Below, in pieces: positions 19,101 to 28,805 of a stretch of 64,000 nt of DNA. The stretch spans positions 2,294,001 through 2,358,000 of the forward strand of contig NZ_CP047650.1 of NCBI RefSeq assembly GCF_009906855.1, written 5' to 3'. The DNA is from Xylophilus rhododendri. Its GTDB lineage: Bacteria > Pseudomonadota > Gammaproteobacteria > Burkholderiales > Burkholderiaceae_C. Within the stretch, counting starts at the first letter, position 1. Each line of letters begins with the position of its first letter. Under the pieces are notes generated by a model. It saw nothing but the letters and a program-made list of their open reading frames with translations. It was not told the DNA's origin and ran no database searches. A program made the translations under genes and the position numbers.

Positions 19101-19249
19101 GCCAGAAAGTGACGCCAGGCGAGGCCGGCCCGGTCGACTGCTCGCAGAACCAGCCCGCCGGCGGCAAGGGCTCCATCACCTGGACCTTCGACGGGCCGCT
19201 GGAACCCGGCGCCAGCGGCACCGTGCTGTTCCGCGTCCAGCTGGAGTGA
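16154..19249 (+). CDS. Secreted Gly-rich / Ig-like (Big_1) / DUF11 surface protein, copy 1
   Basis: About 1031 residues from a GTG at 16154; a GTG at 16121 is also possible. A Sec signal peptide ends near AWA-QS. Order of parts: VPPGVTQLAVDVAGGGGG glycine-rich domain (~55-290, with several poly-Gly runs); two bacterial Ig-like domains of invasin type (~300-400 and ~400-520, each with DGxxxDxLxxxVxD and Cys pairs); a Cys-containing beta domain (RLQIVKQVY...CVDLAS...RCTFVN); an SdrD-B/Cna-like domain with GTANDGIPNGGEAGLPGM; and a C-terminal DUF11-like repeat (VELQKEVRNVTQGSGFG ... YGNHTPVPVKHLVVSDSTP). There is no membrane anchor, autotransporter barrel or LPXTG. It is probably an exported adhesin-like or surface-layer protein; the secretion route is unknown. 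Confidence 0.7.
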   Translation: MTVPAPHSLSRIPPRHLPGVFFPRRIAAALLLAACGSTGAWAQSLVFRSNSIYTVPPGVTQLAVDVAGGGGGGGGSDRMPGGYGAAAPRIAAVLYVTPGEVLSIGVGGGGGAGGNTKCGGGGLGGTGWRSGGDGGRSGCTLSATSGASGGGGGGGGSSAILRGGVPLILGAGGGGGGGGSWSFSGLAADWGAPVALYAGISAFGTPGGALPGTQDGGGGGGGGAGCTAGPGGDAHTDGSAPTRAAGPGTSCYAAGAVVPGSVSSGTVPGSFGVSGNVGASSAGGPGYVAVQPIQPPAQPSAAHSSLAVTLDRQPADGNTADTLQATIHDDQDQPMSGVRVDFAGTPGVRFDAGAAGAPGACISGANGQCTVRATATAAAGHATQAGIGGAVIGTLHYSFVAGPANAGHSGLRILTDNAVADGVQADQLEFLVRDAFDNPANGVLVTIASPGADVSFQGSAAGSSGSCTTQANGICTISATSAGAAGGSKSSAVTVAGAALSGSFSAGGSSYGPSPAVFRFAPWVPRLQIVKQVYSARSIGAQTFVFTLGGLQSNSDSITVNGAGSASGAPLLGRVGGGPITITELGSAAWPEPPVSASCVDLASSKPGETFGSLSGSQLVIPIERSPAGADLRCTFVNARGEQISGRVFSDIGTGGGTANDGIPNGGEAGLPGMAVTLNDCGTTVYASTASDGIGNYHLPVPPRLAAGVRVCVDLSRPTAGRVGTAGSIGASPLPAGSAVPMFGTAYLYSREAAADRIGFQWMGSGTAGLNFGSVPASTFVQSASKTGRPGAAVQFAHLFTAGTSGSVSFSVAGSTATPPLDGWIETILADPGCSGLAQPGAAVLYPPSVPQTLAAGQTLCVLLRESIPAQAAPGSRDQARVHADFRLTATTPPLTTSHEVEDVTTVASEGVELQKEVRNVTQGSGFGLKNQARPGEVLEYRITYGNHTPVPVKHLVVSDSTPAYTGFVNAVADSTPAALGHCQKVTPGEAGPVDCSQNQPAGGKGSITWTFDGPLEPGASGTVLFRVQLE
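17342..19249 (+). repeat. Long direct repeat, copy 1 (3' part of paralog 1)
   Basis: From the Ig-like domain beginning SGLRILTDNAV to the stop, the DNA is nearly the same as 20513-22402, about 3.15-3.17 kb downstream. Long stretches are identical base for base. Identity falls in a patch around 17745-17930. It is a recombination target within the locus. Confidence 0.85.
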
Positions 19250-19263
19250 GGATATGCGCGTCG

Positions 19264-19301
19264 GGCTGAACCGCTTCCCTCCTGAAGAAGCCGTTTCAGC
19301 C
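19264..19301 (+). other. Hairpin between the two paralogs, no T-tract
   Basis: GGCTGAA (19264-19270) pairs with TTCAGCC (19295-19301) and GCTTC with GAAGC inside it. Without a T-run it is not a classical terminator; it may stabilise the 3' end of the first transcript. It lies 15 bases after the stop of copy 1. Confidence 0.35.
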
Positions 19302-19390
19302 AGAGCCGCGCCGTGACACCGAACCTGAAGAGCGCTGACGTGGCACTTTAATGAGCACCCACAAGACCATTCGGGCCCGCAAGAATTAAC

Positions 19391-19408
19391 GTGAATGCTC
19401 ACTATCAT
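19391..19408 (+). promoter_or_regulatory. GTGA-N4-TCAC palindrome abutting a TATCAT -10 box
   Basis: GTGAATGCTCAC (19391-19402) directly followed by TATCAT (19403-19408), the same layout as at 16067-16084. The first three bases could be read as a GTG start of a longer frame, but the repeated promoter-like context argues the coding start is further down. Confidence 0.6.
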
Positions 19409-19447
19409 GGGGTTCGTCCTCGATGTACTTCAAGACTCGACCTCACC

Positions 19448-22402
19448 GTGAACAAGCCACCCTTTCTTTTCAAATCATGCAGGCTTCACTCAAGGCTCCT
19501 ACGCTATTTCCTGGCCGTCGTCATGAGCGTGAGTTTGCTGCTGACGGCTCAGTCCGCAGGAGCCGCTGGCGGCCCGATCAAGATGCACTGGAACAGCCCG
19601 GTCGCGGCTGGTCAAACGGGCTGGATACAGGCCTTTGGCTTCGCTGGCTACGGCATGCCGGTCAATTTCACCGCTTCCGCAGGTCTTAAATTAAGCGCAT
19701 CTGCCTGCACCACGAATGCCGACAACGCAGGCTCGGACTGTTCGCCCGAAGGCGCGATTGCCGGCAACCTGCATGGCTCCTGCGCCCATGCCTGCGACGT
19801 ACAGTTCACCGCGGAAGTACCGGGCAACTACACGATCAGCGGACAGTCGCCCGGTCACGGCACCTATGTGGGAACTGTGCAGATCACGCTTGGCGCGCCC
19901 AGCCCTGGAAGGTCGACGGCAAGTGTCACGGTCAATAACCAACTGGCCAATGGCATAGCGACCGACGCGCTCCAGGCCACCATCAGGGACTCGGTCAACA
20001 ATCTGCTGCCCAACACGACCGTCAATTTTTCTGGCACCACGGGTGTGAGTTTCGGCTCTGGCTCCCCCGGTGCACCAGGCAGCTGCCTCACCAATGGCAA
20101 CGGACAATGTTCTGTCTACCCGACCGCGACAGTGGCTGCGAGCTACAGCACTCAAGCAAGCGTGAACGGCAACAACATCGGCTCGTTGTTGAACTACAGC
20201 TTCGCAGCGCCAGCACCGAGTGCCGCGAACTCCAACGTCAGCGTCATCACGGACAACCAGATCGCCAACGGCACGGCCGCGGACAAACTCCAGGCCACGG
20301 TCCGGGATGCCTCCAACAAGCCCGTGCGCAATATCTCCGTGTTCTTTGGGGCCACTGCCGAGGTGAAGTTCGGTTCCGGCGCGCCAGGCGCAGCAGGCAC
20401 CTGCCTGACCGACAGCAACGGGCAGTGCTCGCTGGAGGCTACGGCCAAGAGCGCTCGAACCTATGCCACCCAGGCCAGTATCGGAGGCATCAACATCGGA
20501 TCTCCGCTGCGCTACAGCTTTGTCGCCGGTCCGGCCAGTGCCGCGCATTCGGGCCTGCGCATCCTCACCGACAACGCCGTGGCCGACGGCGTGCAGGCCG
20601 ACCAGCTGGAATTCCTGGTGCGCGACGCCTTCGACAACCCGGCGAACGGCGTCCTCGTCACGATCGCCTCACCCGGCGCGGACGTGAGCTTCAACGCAGG
20701 CGCCGCAGGCTCCGCGGGCAGCTGCACGACGTTGGCGAACGGCATCTGCACCCTCTCCGCCACGAGCACCGGCGCGGCCGGCGGCAGCAAGAGCAGCGCG
20801 GTCACGGTGGCGGGCGCGGCGCTGTCCGGCAGCTTCAGCGCAGGCGGGTTCAACTACGGACCGAGCCCGGCCGTCTTCCGCTTCACGCCCTGGGTGCCGC
20901 GCCTGCAGATCGTCAAGCAGGTCAGCGCCGGCGGTGGACGACATACCTTTGTGTTCAATCTCACTGGAATGCAAGCCAGCTCGGACAGCATCACCCTGAC
21001 CGGGCCGGGCAGCGCCGACGGGGCTGCCCTGCTGGGCCGGCCAAGCGGGGCCCCGATCACCATCACCGAAGTCGCCTCGGCCGACTGGCCCGAGCCGCCG
21101 CTCAGCGCCAGCTGCGTCGATCTGGCCAGCAGCCGGCCCGGCGAGACCTTCGGCAGCCTGTCCGGCAGCCAGCTGGTGATCCCCGTGCAACGCAGCCCGG
21201 CCGGCGCCAACCTGCGCTGCACCTTCGTGAACGGTCGCGGCCAGTCCGTGGCCGGCAAGGTCTTCGCCGATACCGGTGCCGAGGGTGGCACCGCCAACGA
21301 CGCTGTCGCCAATGGGAGCGAGCCGGGCCTGCCCGGGCTGGCCGTGAGCCTGGGCAACTGCGCATCGACCGTCCACGCCAGCACCACCACCGACAACGCC
21401 GGCAATTACCGGCTGGCGGTGCCGCCCGGTGTGGCCGCCGGTTCTTCCCTGTGCGTGGATCTGCAGCGCCCGATCGCCAACCTGCTCGGCACCGGCGCTT
21501 CCATCCACGGCGGGCGCCTGCCCGTGGCCATGGCCGGCACCACCTTCGTCTACAGCCACCAGGCCGCGGCCGACCGGGTCACCTTCCAGTGGACGGGCAG
21601 CGGCATCGACGCCCTGAACTTCGGCAGCGTGCCGGCCAGCACCTTCGTGCAATCCGCCAGCAAGACCGGCCGGCCGGGGGTGTCCGTGCAGTACGGCCAC
21701 CTCTTCACGGCCGGCACCGCCGGCAGCGTGAGTTTCTCGGTGGCCGGCTCCACCGCCACGCCGCCGCTGGAGGGCTGGACCGAGACCATCCTGGCCGACC
21801 CCGGCTGCAGCGGCCTCGCGCAGCCGGGCGCGGCGGTGCTCTACCCACCCTCGGCACCGCAGACGCTCGCCGCCGGGCAGACCCTGTGTGTGCTGCTGCG
21901 CCAGTCGATACCGGCGCAGGCCGCCCCCGGCAGCCGAAACCAGGCCCGCGTGCATGCAGACTTCCGCCTGGCCGGCATCACACCGCCGTTGACCACCAGC
22001 CATGAGCTGGAGGACCTGACCACCGTGGCGTCCGAAGGCGTGGAGCTGCAGAAGGAGGTGCGCAACGTGACCCAGGGCTCAGGCTTCGGCCTGAAGAACC
22101 AGGCACGGCCCGGGGACGTTCTGGAATATCGGGTCACCTACGGCAACCACACGCCGGTGCCGGTCAACCACCTGGTGATCAGCGACAGCACGCCCGCCTA
22201 CACCGGCTTCGTGAGTGCAGCAGCCGACAGCACGCCCACGGCGCTCGGCCACTGCCAGAAGCTCACGCCGGCCGACACCAAGCCAGTCGACTGCGCGCAG
22301 AACCAGCCGGCCGGCGGCAAGGGCAGCATCACCTGGACCTTCGACGGCCCGCTGGAGCCCGGCGCCAGCGGAACCGTGCTGTTCCGCGTCCAGCTCGACT
22401 GA
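19448..22402 (+). CDS. Secreted Ig-like (Big_1) / DUF11 surface protein, copy 2
   Basis: About 984 residues from a GTG at 19448, placed like the start of the paralog and downstream of the promoter element. Signal peptide RLLRYFLAVVMSVSLLLT...AGAAG. The Gly-rich domain of copy 1 is replaced by a different N-terminal beta domain with four Cys (MHWNSPVAAGQTGWIQAFG). Then come three Ig-like domains instead of two: two diverged ones (ASVTVNNQLANGIATDALQ, SNVSVITDNQIANGTAADKLQ) and the one shared with copy 1. The Cys-containing beta domain, the SdrD-B/Cna-like domain (GTANDAVANGSEPGLPGL) and the DUF11-like C-terminus follow. The N-terminal third is less GC-rich than the rest. No anchor is visible. 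Confidence 0.7.
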   Translation: MNKPPFLFKSCRLHSRLLRYFLAVVMSVSLLLTAQSAGAAGGPIKMHWNSPVAAGQTGWIQAFGFAGYGMPVNFTASAGLKLSASACTTNADNAGSDCSPEGAIAGNLHGSCAHACDVQFTAEVPGNYTISGQSPGHGTYVGTVQITLGAPSPGRSTASVTVNNQLANGIATDALQATIRDSVNNLLPNTTVNFSGTTGVSFGSGSPGAPGSCLTNGNGQCSVYPTATVAASYSTQASVNGNNIGSLLNYSFAAPAPSAANSNVSVITDNQIANGTAADKLQATVRDASNKPVRNISVFFGATAEVKFGSGAPGAAGTCLTDSNGQCSLEATAKSARTYATQASIGGINIGSPLRYSFVAGPASAAHSGLRILTDNAVADGVQADQLEFLVRDAFDNPANGVLVTIASPGADVSFNAGAAGSAGSCTTLANGICTLSATSTGAAGGSKSSAVTVAGAALSGSFSAGGFNYGPSPAVFRFTPWVPRLQIVKQVSAGGGRHTFVFNLTGMQASSDSITLTGPGSADGAALLGRPSGAPITITEVASADWPEPPLSASCVDLASSRPGETFGSLSGSQLVIPVQRSPAGANLRCTFVNGRGQSVAGKVFADTGAEGGTANDAVANGSEPGLPGLAVSLGNCASTVHASTTTDNAGNYRLAVPPGVAAGSSLCVDLQRPIANLLGTGASIHGGRLPVAMAGTTFVYSHQAAADRVTFQWTGSGIDALNFGSVPASTFVQSASKTGRPGVSVQYGHLFTAGTAGSVSFSVAGSTATPPLEGWTETILADPGCSGLAQPGAAVLYPPSAPQTLAAGQTLCVLLRQSIPAQAAPGSRNQARVHADFRLAGITPPLTTSHELEDLTTVASEGVELQKEVRNVTQGSGFGLKNQARPGDVLEYRVTYGNHTPVPVNHLVISDSTPAYTGFVSAAADSTPTALGHCQKLTPADTKPVDCAQNQPAGGKGSITWTFDGPLEPGASGTVLFRVQLD
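20513..22402 (+). repeat. Long direct repeat, copy 2 (3' part of paralog 2)
   Basis: Counterpart of 17342-19249. Both end at the stop codon, so duplication or gene conversion has kept the 3' parts alike while the 5' parts (Gly-rich versus extra Ig-like domains) differ. Confidence 0.85.
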
Positions 22403-22411
22403 GCCAGCGCC

Positions 22412-23620
22412 TCAGGCCACGCGCGGCTTCACCGAAGCCGCCGCCTGCTTGGCCTTGGAGCGTGCGGCTTCCACATTGGCCGCATGCGCCAGGGCCACGC
22501 CCATGCGGCGCTTGACGAAACTCTCGGGCTTGCCGAACAGGCGGATGTCGGTACCGGGCACGGCCAGCGCCTCGGCCACGCCGTCGAAGACGATGCCGTG
22601 CGCATCCACCCCGCCGTAGATCACCGCGCTGGCGCCCGGGCTCTTCAGGCTGGTGTCCACCGGCAGGCCGAGGATGGCGCGGGCATGCAGCTCGAACTCG
22701 TTCTGCCACTGGGTCACCATGGTCACCATGCCGGTGTCGTGCGGACGCGGGCTGACCTCGCTGAACCAGACCTCCTCGCCCTTGACGAACAGCTCCACCC
22801 CGAACAGCCCCTGGCCGCCCAGGTTGCCGGTGACGGCCAGGGCGATGTCCTGCGCGCGCTGCAGGGCCTGGGTCGCCATCGGCTGGGGCTGCCAGCTCTC
22901 CACGTAATCGCCGCTGACCTGCACATGGCCGATCGGCTCGCAGAACTGGGTGCGGATCTCGCCGGCCGAATCGCGCGAACGCACGGTCAGCAGGGTGATC
23001 TCGTAGTCGAAGTCGATGAAGCCTTCGACGATCACCCGGCCGTGGCTGACCCGGCCTCCGGCCATGGCGTAGTCCCAGGCCTTCTGCACGTCGGCCGGGC
23101 CGTCGATCTTGCTCTGGCCCTTGCCGGAGCTGCTCATCACCGGCTTGACGATGCAGGGGTAGCCGATGCCGCCATCGATGGCGGCCTGCAGTTCGGCCAG
23201 CGAATCGCAGAACTTGTAGGGGCTGGTCGGCACCCGCAGGGTTTCGGCGGCCAGGCGGCGGATGCCTTCGCGGTCCATGGTCAGGCGGGCGGCGCGGGCG
23301 GTGGGGATGACCTGCACCACCCCGGCGTCCTCCAGCTCCTGCAGCATGGGCGTGGCGATGGCCTCGATCTCGGGCACCACCAGCGTCGGCCGCTCGGCCT
23401 CGATCAGCGCCTTCAGCTGCGCCGGATCGCTCATCACGATGGTGCGGGCATGGTGGGCCACCTGCTGGCCGGGCGCGTTCTCGTAGCGGTCCACGGCGAT
23501 CGTCTCGACCCCCAGGCGCTGCAGGGCGATCAACACTTCCTTGCCCAGTTCGCCCGAGCCCAGCAGCATGACGCGGGTGGCGGAGGGCGACAGCGGCGTG
23601 CCGAGGGTGGGAGAGCTCAT
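22412..23620 (-). CDS. purT: Formate-dependent phosphoribosylglycinamide formyltransferase
   Basis: 402 residues. An ATP-grasp enzyme that formylates GAR with formate and ATP in purine synthesis, the folate-independent alternative to PurN. N-terminal Rossmann-like [24 protein letters not shown]-binding [17 protein letters not shown] and ATP-grasp Mg site [28 protein letters not shown] are seen. Convergent with the adhesin-like gene, with only about 9 bases between stops. Confidence 0.97.
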   Translation of the reverse strand: MSSPTLGTPLSPSATRVMLLGSGELGKEVLIALQRLGVETIAVDRYENAPGQQVAHHARTIVMSDPAQLKALIEAERPTLVVPEIEAIATPMLQELEDAGVVQVIPTARAARLTMDREGIRRLAAETLRVPTSPYKFCDSLAELQAAIDGGIGYPCIVKPVMSSSGKGQSKIDGPADVQKAWDYAMAGGRVSHGRVIVEGFIDFDYEITLLTVRSRDSAGEIRTQFCEPIGHVQVSGDYVESWQPQPMATQALQRAQDIALAVTGNLGGQGLFGVELFVKGEEVWFSEVSPRPHDTGMVTMVTQWQNEFELHARAILGLPVDTSLKSPGASAVIYGGVDAHGIVFDGVAEALAVPGTDIRLFGKPESFVKRRMGVALAHAANVEAARSKAKQAAASVKPRVA

Positions 23621-23685
23621 GAATCGGATCCAGGTTGAAGACAGCCCGCAACTTTATTACACGCAGGCTAAGCCACAATCGACCG

Positions 23686-24615
<930 letters not shown>

Positions 24616-24616
24616 G

Positions 24617-25432
24617 ATGGCACAGCTGCGATCCAACTGGGCCGCCCCCCACCTTTCGATGCGCTGGTGGCCGGTGTTCCTGCGCAACTTCCTGGTCTGG
24701 CGCAAGCTGGCCTTGCCCAGCCTGATCGGCAATATCGCCGAGCCGCTGATCTGGCTGGTGGCCTTCGGCTACGGCATGGGGGCGCTGGTGGGCAAGATCT
24801 CGGTGGCCAGCTCGGGCGGCGCGGTGGAAGTGCCCTACATCCTGTTCCTGGCCAGCGGCTCGATCTGCATGAGCGCCATGCAGGCGGCGTCCTTCGAAGG
24901 CCTGTACTCGGCCTACTCCCGCATGGCGGTGCAGCGTACCTGGGACGGCATCCTGAACGCACCGGTGGGGCTGGACGACATCGTCTTCTCCGAGATGCTC
25001 TGGGCCGGCTTCAAGGCGCTCTTCACCGTCACCGCCATCATGCTGGTGATGCTGGCGCTGCAGATCACCCACAGCCCCAAGCTGCTGCTGGCCTGGCCGG
25101 TGCTGGCCCTCACCGGCATGGTGTTCGCGTCTATCGCGCTGGTCTTCAATGCCCTGGCCAAGGGCTATGACTTTTTCACCTACTACTTCACGCTCTTCGT
25201 CACACCGATGATGTTCCTGTCGGGCGTGTTCTTCCCGCTGGAGCAGCTGCCGCAGGTGGTGCAGCTGGTGTCGGCCTGGCTGCCGCTGAGCAATGCGGTG
25301 GCGCTGGTGCGGCCGCTCTTCATGGACCGCTGGCCCGACGACGTCCTGCGCCACCTGGCCGTGCTGCTGGTCTACGGCGTGCTGGCCTTCTGGACCGCGC
25401 TGGCCTTCACGCGGCGGCGCTTCAAGGCCTGA
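24617..25432 (+). CDS. ABC-2 type transporter permease (NodJ-like)
   Basis: 271 residues with six membrane helices (for example LIGNIAEPLIWLVAFGYGMG, LFVTPMMFLSGVFFPLEQLP, LAVLLVYGVLAFWTALAF). The motif before helix 6, FFPLEQLPQVVQLVSAWLPL, is typical of the ABC-2/NodJ family. Overlapping spacing with the ATPase gene indicates one operon and a two-component exporter in the inner membrane. Confidence 0.9.
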   Translation: MAQLRSNWAAPHLSMRWWPVFLRNFLVWRKLALPSLIGNIAEPLIWLVAFGYGMGALVGKISVASSGGAVEVPYILFLASGSICMSAMQAASFEGLYSAYSRMAVQRTWDGILNAPVGLDDIVFSEMLWAGFKALFTVTAIMLVMLALQITHSPKLLLAWPVLALTGMVFASIALVFNALAKGYDFFTYYFTLFVTPMMFLSGVFFPLEQLPQVVQLVSAWLPLSNAVALVRPLFMDRWPDDVLRHLAVLLVYGVLAFWTALAFTRRRFKA

Positions 25433-25486
25433 TCCCACTCCACGTTTTCCACCTTTTCCATCCTCAGATCCCGGGAGTTATTTCGC

Positions 25487-26335
25487 ATGGACATCCAGAC
25501 GGTAGGCATCATCGGTGCAGGCACCATGGGCAACGGCATCGCGCAGGCCTGCGCGGTGGTGGGCATTCCGGTGGTGATGGTCGACATCACCGAAGAGGCG
25601 CTGCAGAAGGGTCTGGCGACCATCGCCGGCAGCCTGGACCGCCTGATCAAGAAAGAGAAACTCACGCCCGCCGAGAAGGACAAGGCGCTGGCCCTGATCC
25701 GCACCTCGACTCGCTACGAGGACCTGGGCGTGGCCGAACTGGTGATCGAGGCCGCCACCGAGAACCTGCCGGTGAAGATCAAGATCCTGCAGCAGGCCGA
25801 TGCCCTGCTGCCGGCGGGGACCATCATCGCGTCCAACACCTCCTCGATCTCGATCACCAAGCTGGCCGCCGCCACCGGTCGGGCCGACCGCTTCATCGGC
25901 ATGCACTTCTTCAACCCTGTGCCGATGATGGCGCTGGTGGAAGTGATCAGCGGCCTGCAGACCAGCGCCGCCACCCACGACGCCGTCAAGGCCCTGGCCC
26001 AGCGCCTGGGCAAGACGCCGATCAGCGTGAAGAACGCGCCGGGCTTCGTGGTCAACCGCATCCTGATCCCGATGATCAACGAGGCCTTCTTCGTGCTGGC
26101 CGAAGGCACGGCCAGCGCCGAGGACATCGACGAAGGCATGAAACTCGGCTGCAACCAGCCGATCGGCCCGCTGGCGCTGGCCGACATGGTGGGCCTGGAT
26201 GTCTGCCTGGCGGTGATGGAGGTCTACCTGGCCGAGTTCGGCGACCCGAAATACCGCCCCTGCCCGCTGCTGCGCGAGATGGTGGCGGCAGGACGGCTGG
26301 GCCGCAAGACCAAGTCAGGCGTGTACAGCTACTGA
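25487..26335 (+). CDS. 3-hydroxybutyryl-CoA dehydrogenase
   Basis: 282 residues. NAD-binding GIIGAGTMGNGIAQACA at the N-terminus, catalytic His in MHFFNPVPMMALVEVI and C-terminal helical domain with GFVVNRILIPMINEAF and the substrate loop LGCNQPIGPLALADMVGLD. Oxidises (S)-3-hydroxyacyl-CoA to the 3-keto thioester, or the reverse for polyhydroxyalkanoate and butyrate metabolism (Hbd/PaaH type). GGGAG precedes the ATG. It appears monocistronic. Confidence 0.93.
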   Translation: MDIQTVGIIGAGTMGNGIAQACAVVGIPVVMVDITEEALQKGLATIAGSLDRLIKKEKLTPAEKDKALALIRTSTRYEDLGVAELVIEAATENLPVKIKILQQADALLPAGTIIASNTSSISITKLAAATGRADRFIGMHFFNPVPMMALVEVISGLQTSAATHDAVKALAQRLGKTPISVKNAPGFVVNRILIPMINEAFFVLAEGTASAEDIDEGMKLGCNQPIGPLALADMVGLDVCLAVMEVYLAEFGDPKYRPCPLLREMVAAGRLGRKTKSGVYSY

Positions 26336-26339
26336 GGCT

Positions 26340-27296
26340 TCAATCGACCGTCACGCCAGGAATGACACGGGCGCCCGGCCAGCGCCCGCTGGTGCAGAGG
26401 TCGCGGAACACATCGGCGATCAGCCGGCGGATCGCCTGCTTGGCATTGGTCATCGGCAGATGGCGCGAGACACACACGCCCAGGGTGCGATGCAGGTCCG
26501 GGGAGTCGATCTTGTGCGCGGTCAGGCGGCCATCCTCGACCTCGCGCTGGGCCAGGGCGTAGGGCATGATCGTCGAGCCGAGGCCGGCCTGGATCGCCGT
26601 CTTCAGGATGTGCACCGAGTTGATCTCGGCCGCCACCTTGGGCATGGATTTACCCGCGTCGATCAGCACCGTCTCCACGATGGTGCGGGTGCAATGGCCG
26701 TGGGCCCGGCCGGGCAGCACCAGCGGCCGGGCGATCGCCTCTTCCAGCGTGACGGTGGGGGCACCGGGCGCCTGCGGATCCTGGGCGGAGCACAGCAGCA
26801 CGAAGTCCTCCTCCACCAGCGGGATGAACTCCACGTCGTCCGGCGACATGGCCTTGGAGAAGATGCCCACATCGACCCGGCCGCGCAGCAGCTGGTCGGC
26901 CATGTTGCCGGTCAACTCCTCGTTGAGATGGAAGTTCACATCCGGAAAACGCGAGGCCGCGGCCCGCATCAAAGGCAGGGCCGTGGGCGCCGCCACGCTC
27001 TGCGGCAAGGCCGTCAGCACCGAACCCACCATGGCATTGGCCGAGCAATGCACCGCCGAGCGCGCATCGCCGATCTGCTTGGTGATGCCCTGGGCGTACT
27101 CGTAGAAGATCTGCCCCGCCTCGGTGGCGGTGACGCCGTTCCTGCTGCGCACCAGCAGCTGGGCGCCGAGCTCGGCTTCGAGGTCGGCCATCTGCTTGCT
27201 GAGCGCCGACTGCGCGACATAGAGGTGCTGCCCGGCACGCGAGAGGCTCCCGCTGTCGACGATGGCAAGAAAGTATTTGAACTGGCGTAATTCCAT
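26340..27296 (-). CDS. LysR-family transcriptional regulator
   Basis: 318 residues. HTH at the N-terminus (MELRQFKYFLAIVDSGSLSRAGQHLYVAQSALSKQM split over residues 1-36), then a LysR substrate domain with VDVGIFSK and GLGSTIMPYALA. It resembles the Nac/Cbl-like subgroup with an MELRQFKYF start. It lies 75 bases downstream of the FAD-oxidase gene on the same strand and is probably co-transcribed with it and the MFS transporter, whose promoter it may control. Confidence 0.9.
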   Translation of the reverse strand: MELRQFKYFLAIVDSGSLSRAGQHLYVAQSALSKQMADLEAELGAQLLVRSRNGVTATEAGQIFYEYAQGITKQIGDARSAVHCSANAMVGSVLTALPQSVAAPTALPLMRAAASRFPDVNFHLNEELTGNMADQLLRGRVDVGIFSKAMSPDDVEFIPLVEEDFVLLCSAQDPQAPGAPTVTLEEAIARPLVLPGRAHGHCTRTIVETVLIDAGKSMPKVAAEINSVHILKTAIQAGLGSTIMPYALAQREVEDGRLTAHKIDSPDLHRTLGVCVSRHLPMTNAKQAIRRLIADVFRDLCTSGRWPGARVIPGVTVD

Positions 27297-27371
27297 GGGG
27301 CGGGCGACGAGCGGAGAACGGGAAGCGGACCTGCGCGGCCAGGCCGCGAGGGGCGGTCTTGGGGGCGGTCT

Positions 27372-28805
27372 TTAGCGGTATCCGGCGAGCTTGCCGGGGT
27401 TGAAGATGTTGTGCGGATCGAGCGCCCGCTTGATGGTGCGCATCAGGGCGACGCCGGCTTCGCCATGCTCCGCCTGCAGGTACTGCATCTTGTGCAGGCC
27501 CACGCCGTGTTCGCCGGTGGAGGTGCCGCCATGCCGCAGCGCCCGGGCGATCAGGCGCCGGCTGAAGGCCTCGGCGGCTTCGGCCTCTTCGGGCCGGTGC
27601 GGATCCACCAGCACCAGGCAGTGGAAATTGCCATCGCCGACATGGCCGAGGATGGGCGCCGTCAGGCCGTGCTCGGCGATGTCGGCCTGCGTCTCCTCGA
27701 CACAGCTCGCCAGGCGCGACAGCGGCACGCAGGCATCGGTGGTCATGCTGCGGCAGCCGGGGCGCAGCTGCAGGCAGGCGAAGTAGGCGTGGTGGCGCGG
27801 CGTCCACAGGCGCGAGCGCTCTTCCGGCCGGTGGGCCCAGCAGAAGGCATCGCCGCCATGCCCGCCGGCGATCTCGCCCACCTGCGCCGCCTGCTCATCG
27901 ATATGGTTCTGGCTGCCGCCGAATTCCAGGAACAGGGTGGGCAGCTCGGCCAGCCCGGTGTGGCTGTGCGCATTGACGGCGCGGACGGTGAGCACGTCTA
28001 GCAGCTCGGCACGCGCCAGCGGCACGCCGAACTGGATGGATTCGATCACGCAGCCGATGGCCGCGCGCACCGAAGGAAAACGCACCACCGCCGCCGCCGT
28101 GCGCTCGCTGCGCGGATGCAGGCGCACCGTGGCTTCGGTGATCAGGCCCAGCGTGCCCTCGGAGCCGCAGAAGAGTTGGGTGAGGTTGTAGCCGGCCGCG
28201 CTCTTGCGGGCATGCGATGCGGTGCGCAGCTGCTGGCCGTCGGCCATGACGACGGAGAGATTGATCAGGTTGTCCCGCATCGTGCCGTAGCGGACCGAGT
28301 TGGTGCCGGAAGCCGCCGTGGCCACCATGCCGCCGACCGTGGCGTCGGCACCGGGATCGACGGAGAAGAACAGCCCCGTCTGCGCCAGCGCCAGGTTGAG
28401 CTGGCTGCGGGTCACGCCGGCCTCGACAGTGGCGCTGAGGTCGCCCGCGCTGATGCTCAAGATGCGGTTCATGCGGGAAAAGTCGATGCAGACCCCGCCT
28501 TCGACGGCCAGCAGATGCCCCTCCACCGAGGAGCCGCTGCCGAAGCCGATCAGCGGCACGCACTCCTGGGCGCAGGCCTGCACCACGAACACCACCTCTT
28601 CCACGTTCTGCACATAGACGACGGCATCCGGCGGCTCGGGCGCGAAGCTGGATTCGTCGCGGCCATGCTGCAGCAGCACGGCCTGCTGGGTGCACAGGCG
28701 ATCGGCGAAACGTGCGCGCAGGTCGGCGATGAGGCCGGCCGATGGCATGCGCCGCGCGCCGCGGATCGGCGTCGGCGACGACGGATTCGCCGCGATCACC
28801 GTCAT
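27372..28805 (-). CDS. FAD-binding oxidoreductase (GlcD / D-lactate dehydrogenase family)
   Basis: 477 residues from the ATG at 28805. N-terminal FAD_binding_4 (PCMH) domain with GFGSGSSVEGHLLA and PGADATVGGMVATAASGTNSVRYG, and C-terminal FAD-oxidase domain ending GEHGVGLHKMQYL...DPHNIFNPGKLAGY, including the conserved HxGDGN-type metal site (GHVGDGNFHCLVLVD). Oxidises a D-2-hydroxyacid such as D-lactate or glycolate. The start codon overlaps the stop of the MFS gene (ATGA), so transport and oxidation are coupled; the substrate is likely the hydroxyacid imported by that permease. Confidence 0.92.
   Translation of the reverse strand: MTVIAANPSSPTPIRGARRMPSAGLIADLRARFADRLCTQQAVLLQHGRDESSFAPEPPDAVVYVQNVEEVVFVVQACAQECVPLIGFGSGSSVEGHLLAVEGGVCIDFSRMNRILSISAGDLSATVEAGVTRSQLNLALAQTGLFFSVDPGADATVGGMVATAASGTNSVRYGTMRDNLINLSVVMADGQQLRTASHARKSAAGYNLTQLFCGSEGTLGLITEATVRLHPRSERTAAAVVRFPSVRAAIGCVIESIQFGVPLARAELLDVLTVRAVNAHSHTGLAELPTLFLEFGGSQNHIDEQAAQVGEIAGGHGGDAFCWAHRPEERSRLWTPRHHAYFACLQLRPGCRSMTTDACVPLSRLASCVEETQADIAEHGLTAPILGHVGDGNFHCLVLVDPHRPEEAEAAEAFSRRLIARALRHGGTSTGEHGVGLHKMQYLQAEHGEAGVALMRTIKRALDPHNIFNPGKLAGYR

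Noticed and set aside
19391..19450. GTG at 19391 as start of the second surface protein
   Set aside because: It lies inside the palindrome that is repeated before the first paralog, so it is more probably regulatory; the GTG at 19448 precedes the signal peptide more sensibly.
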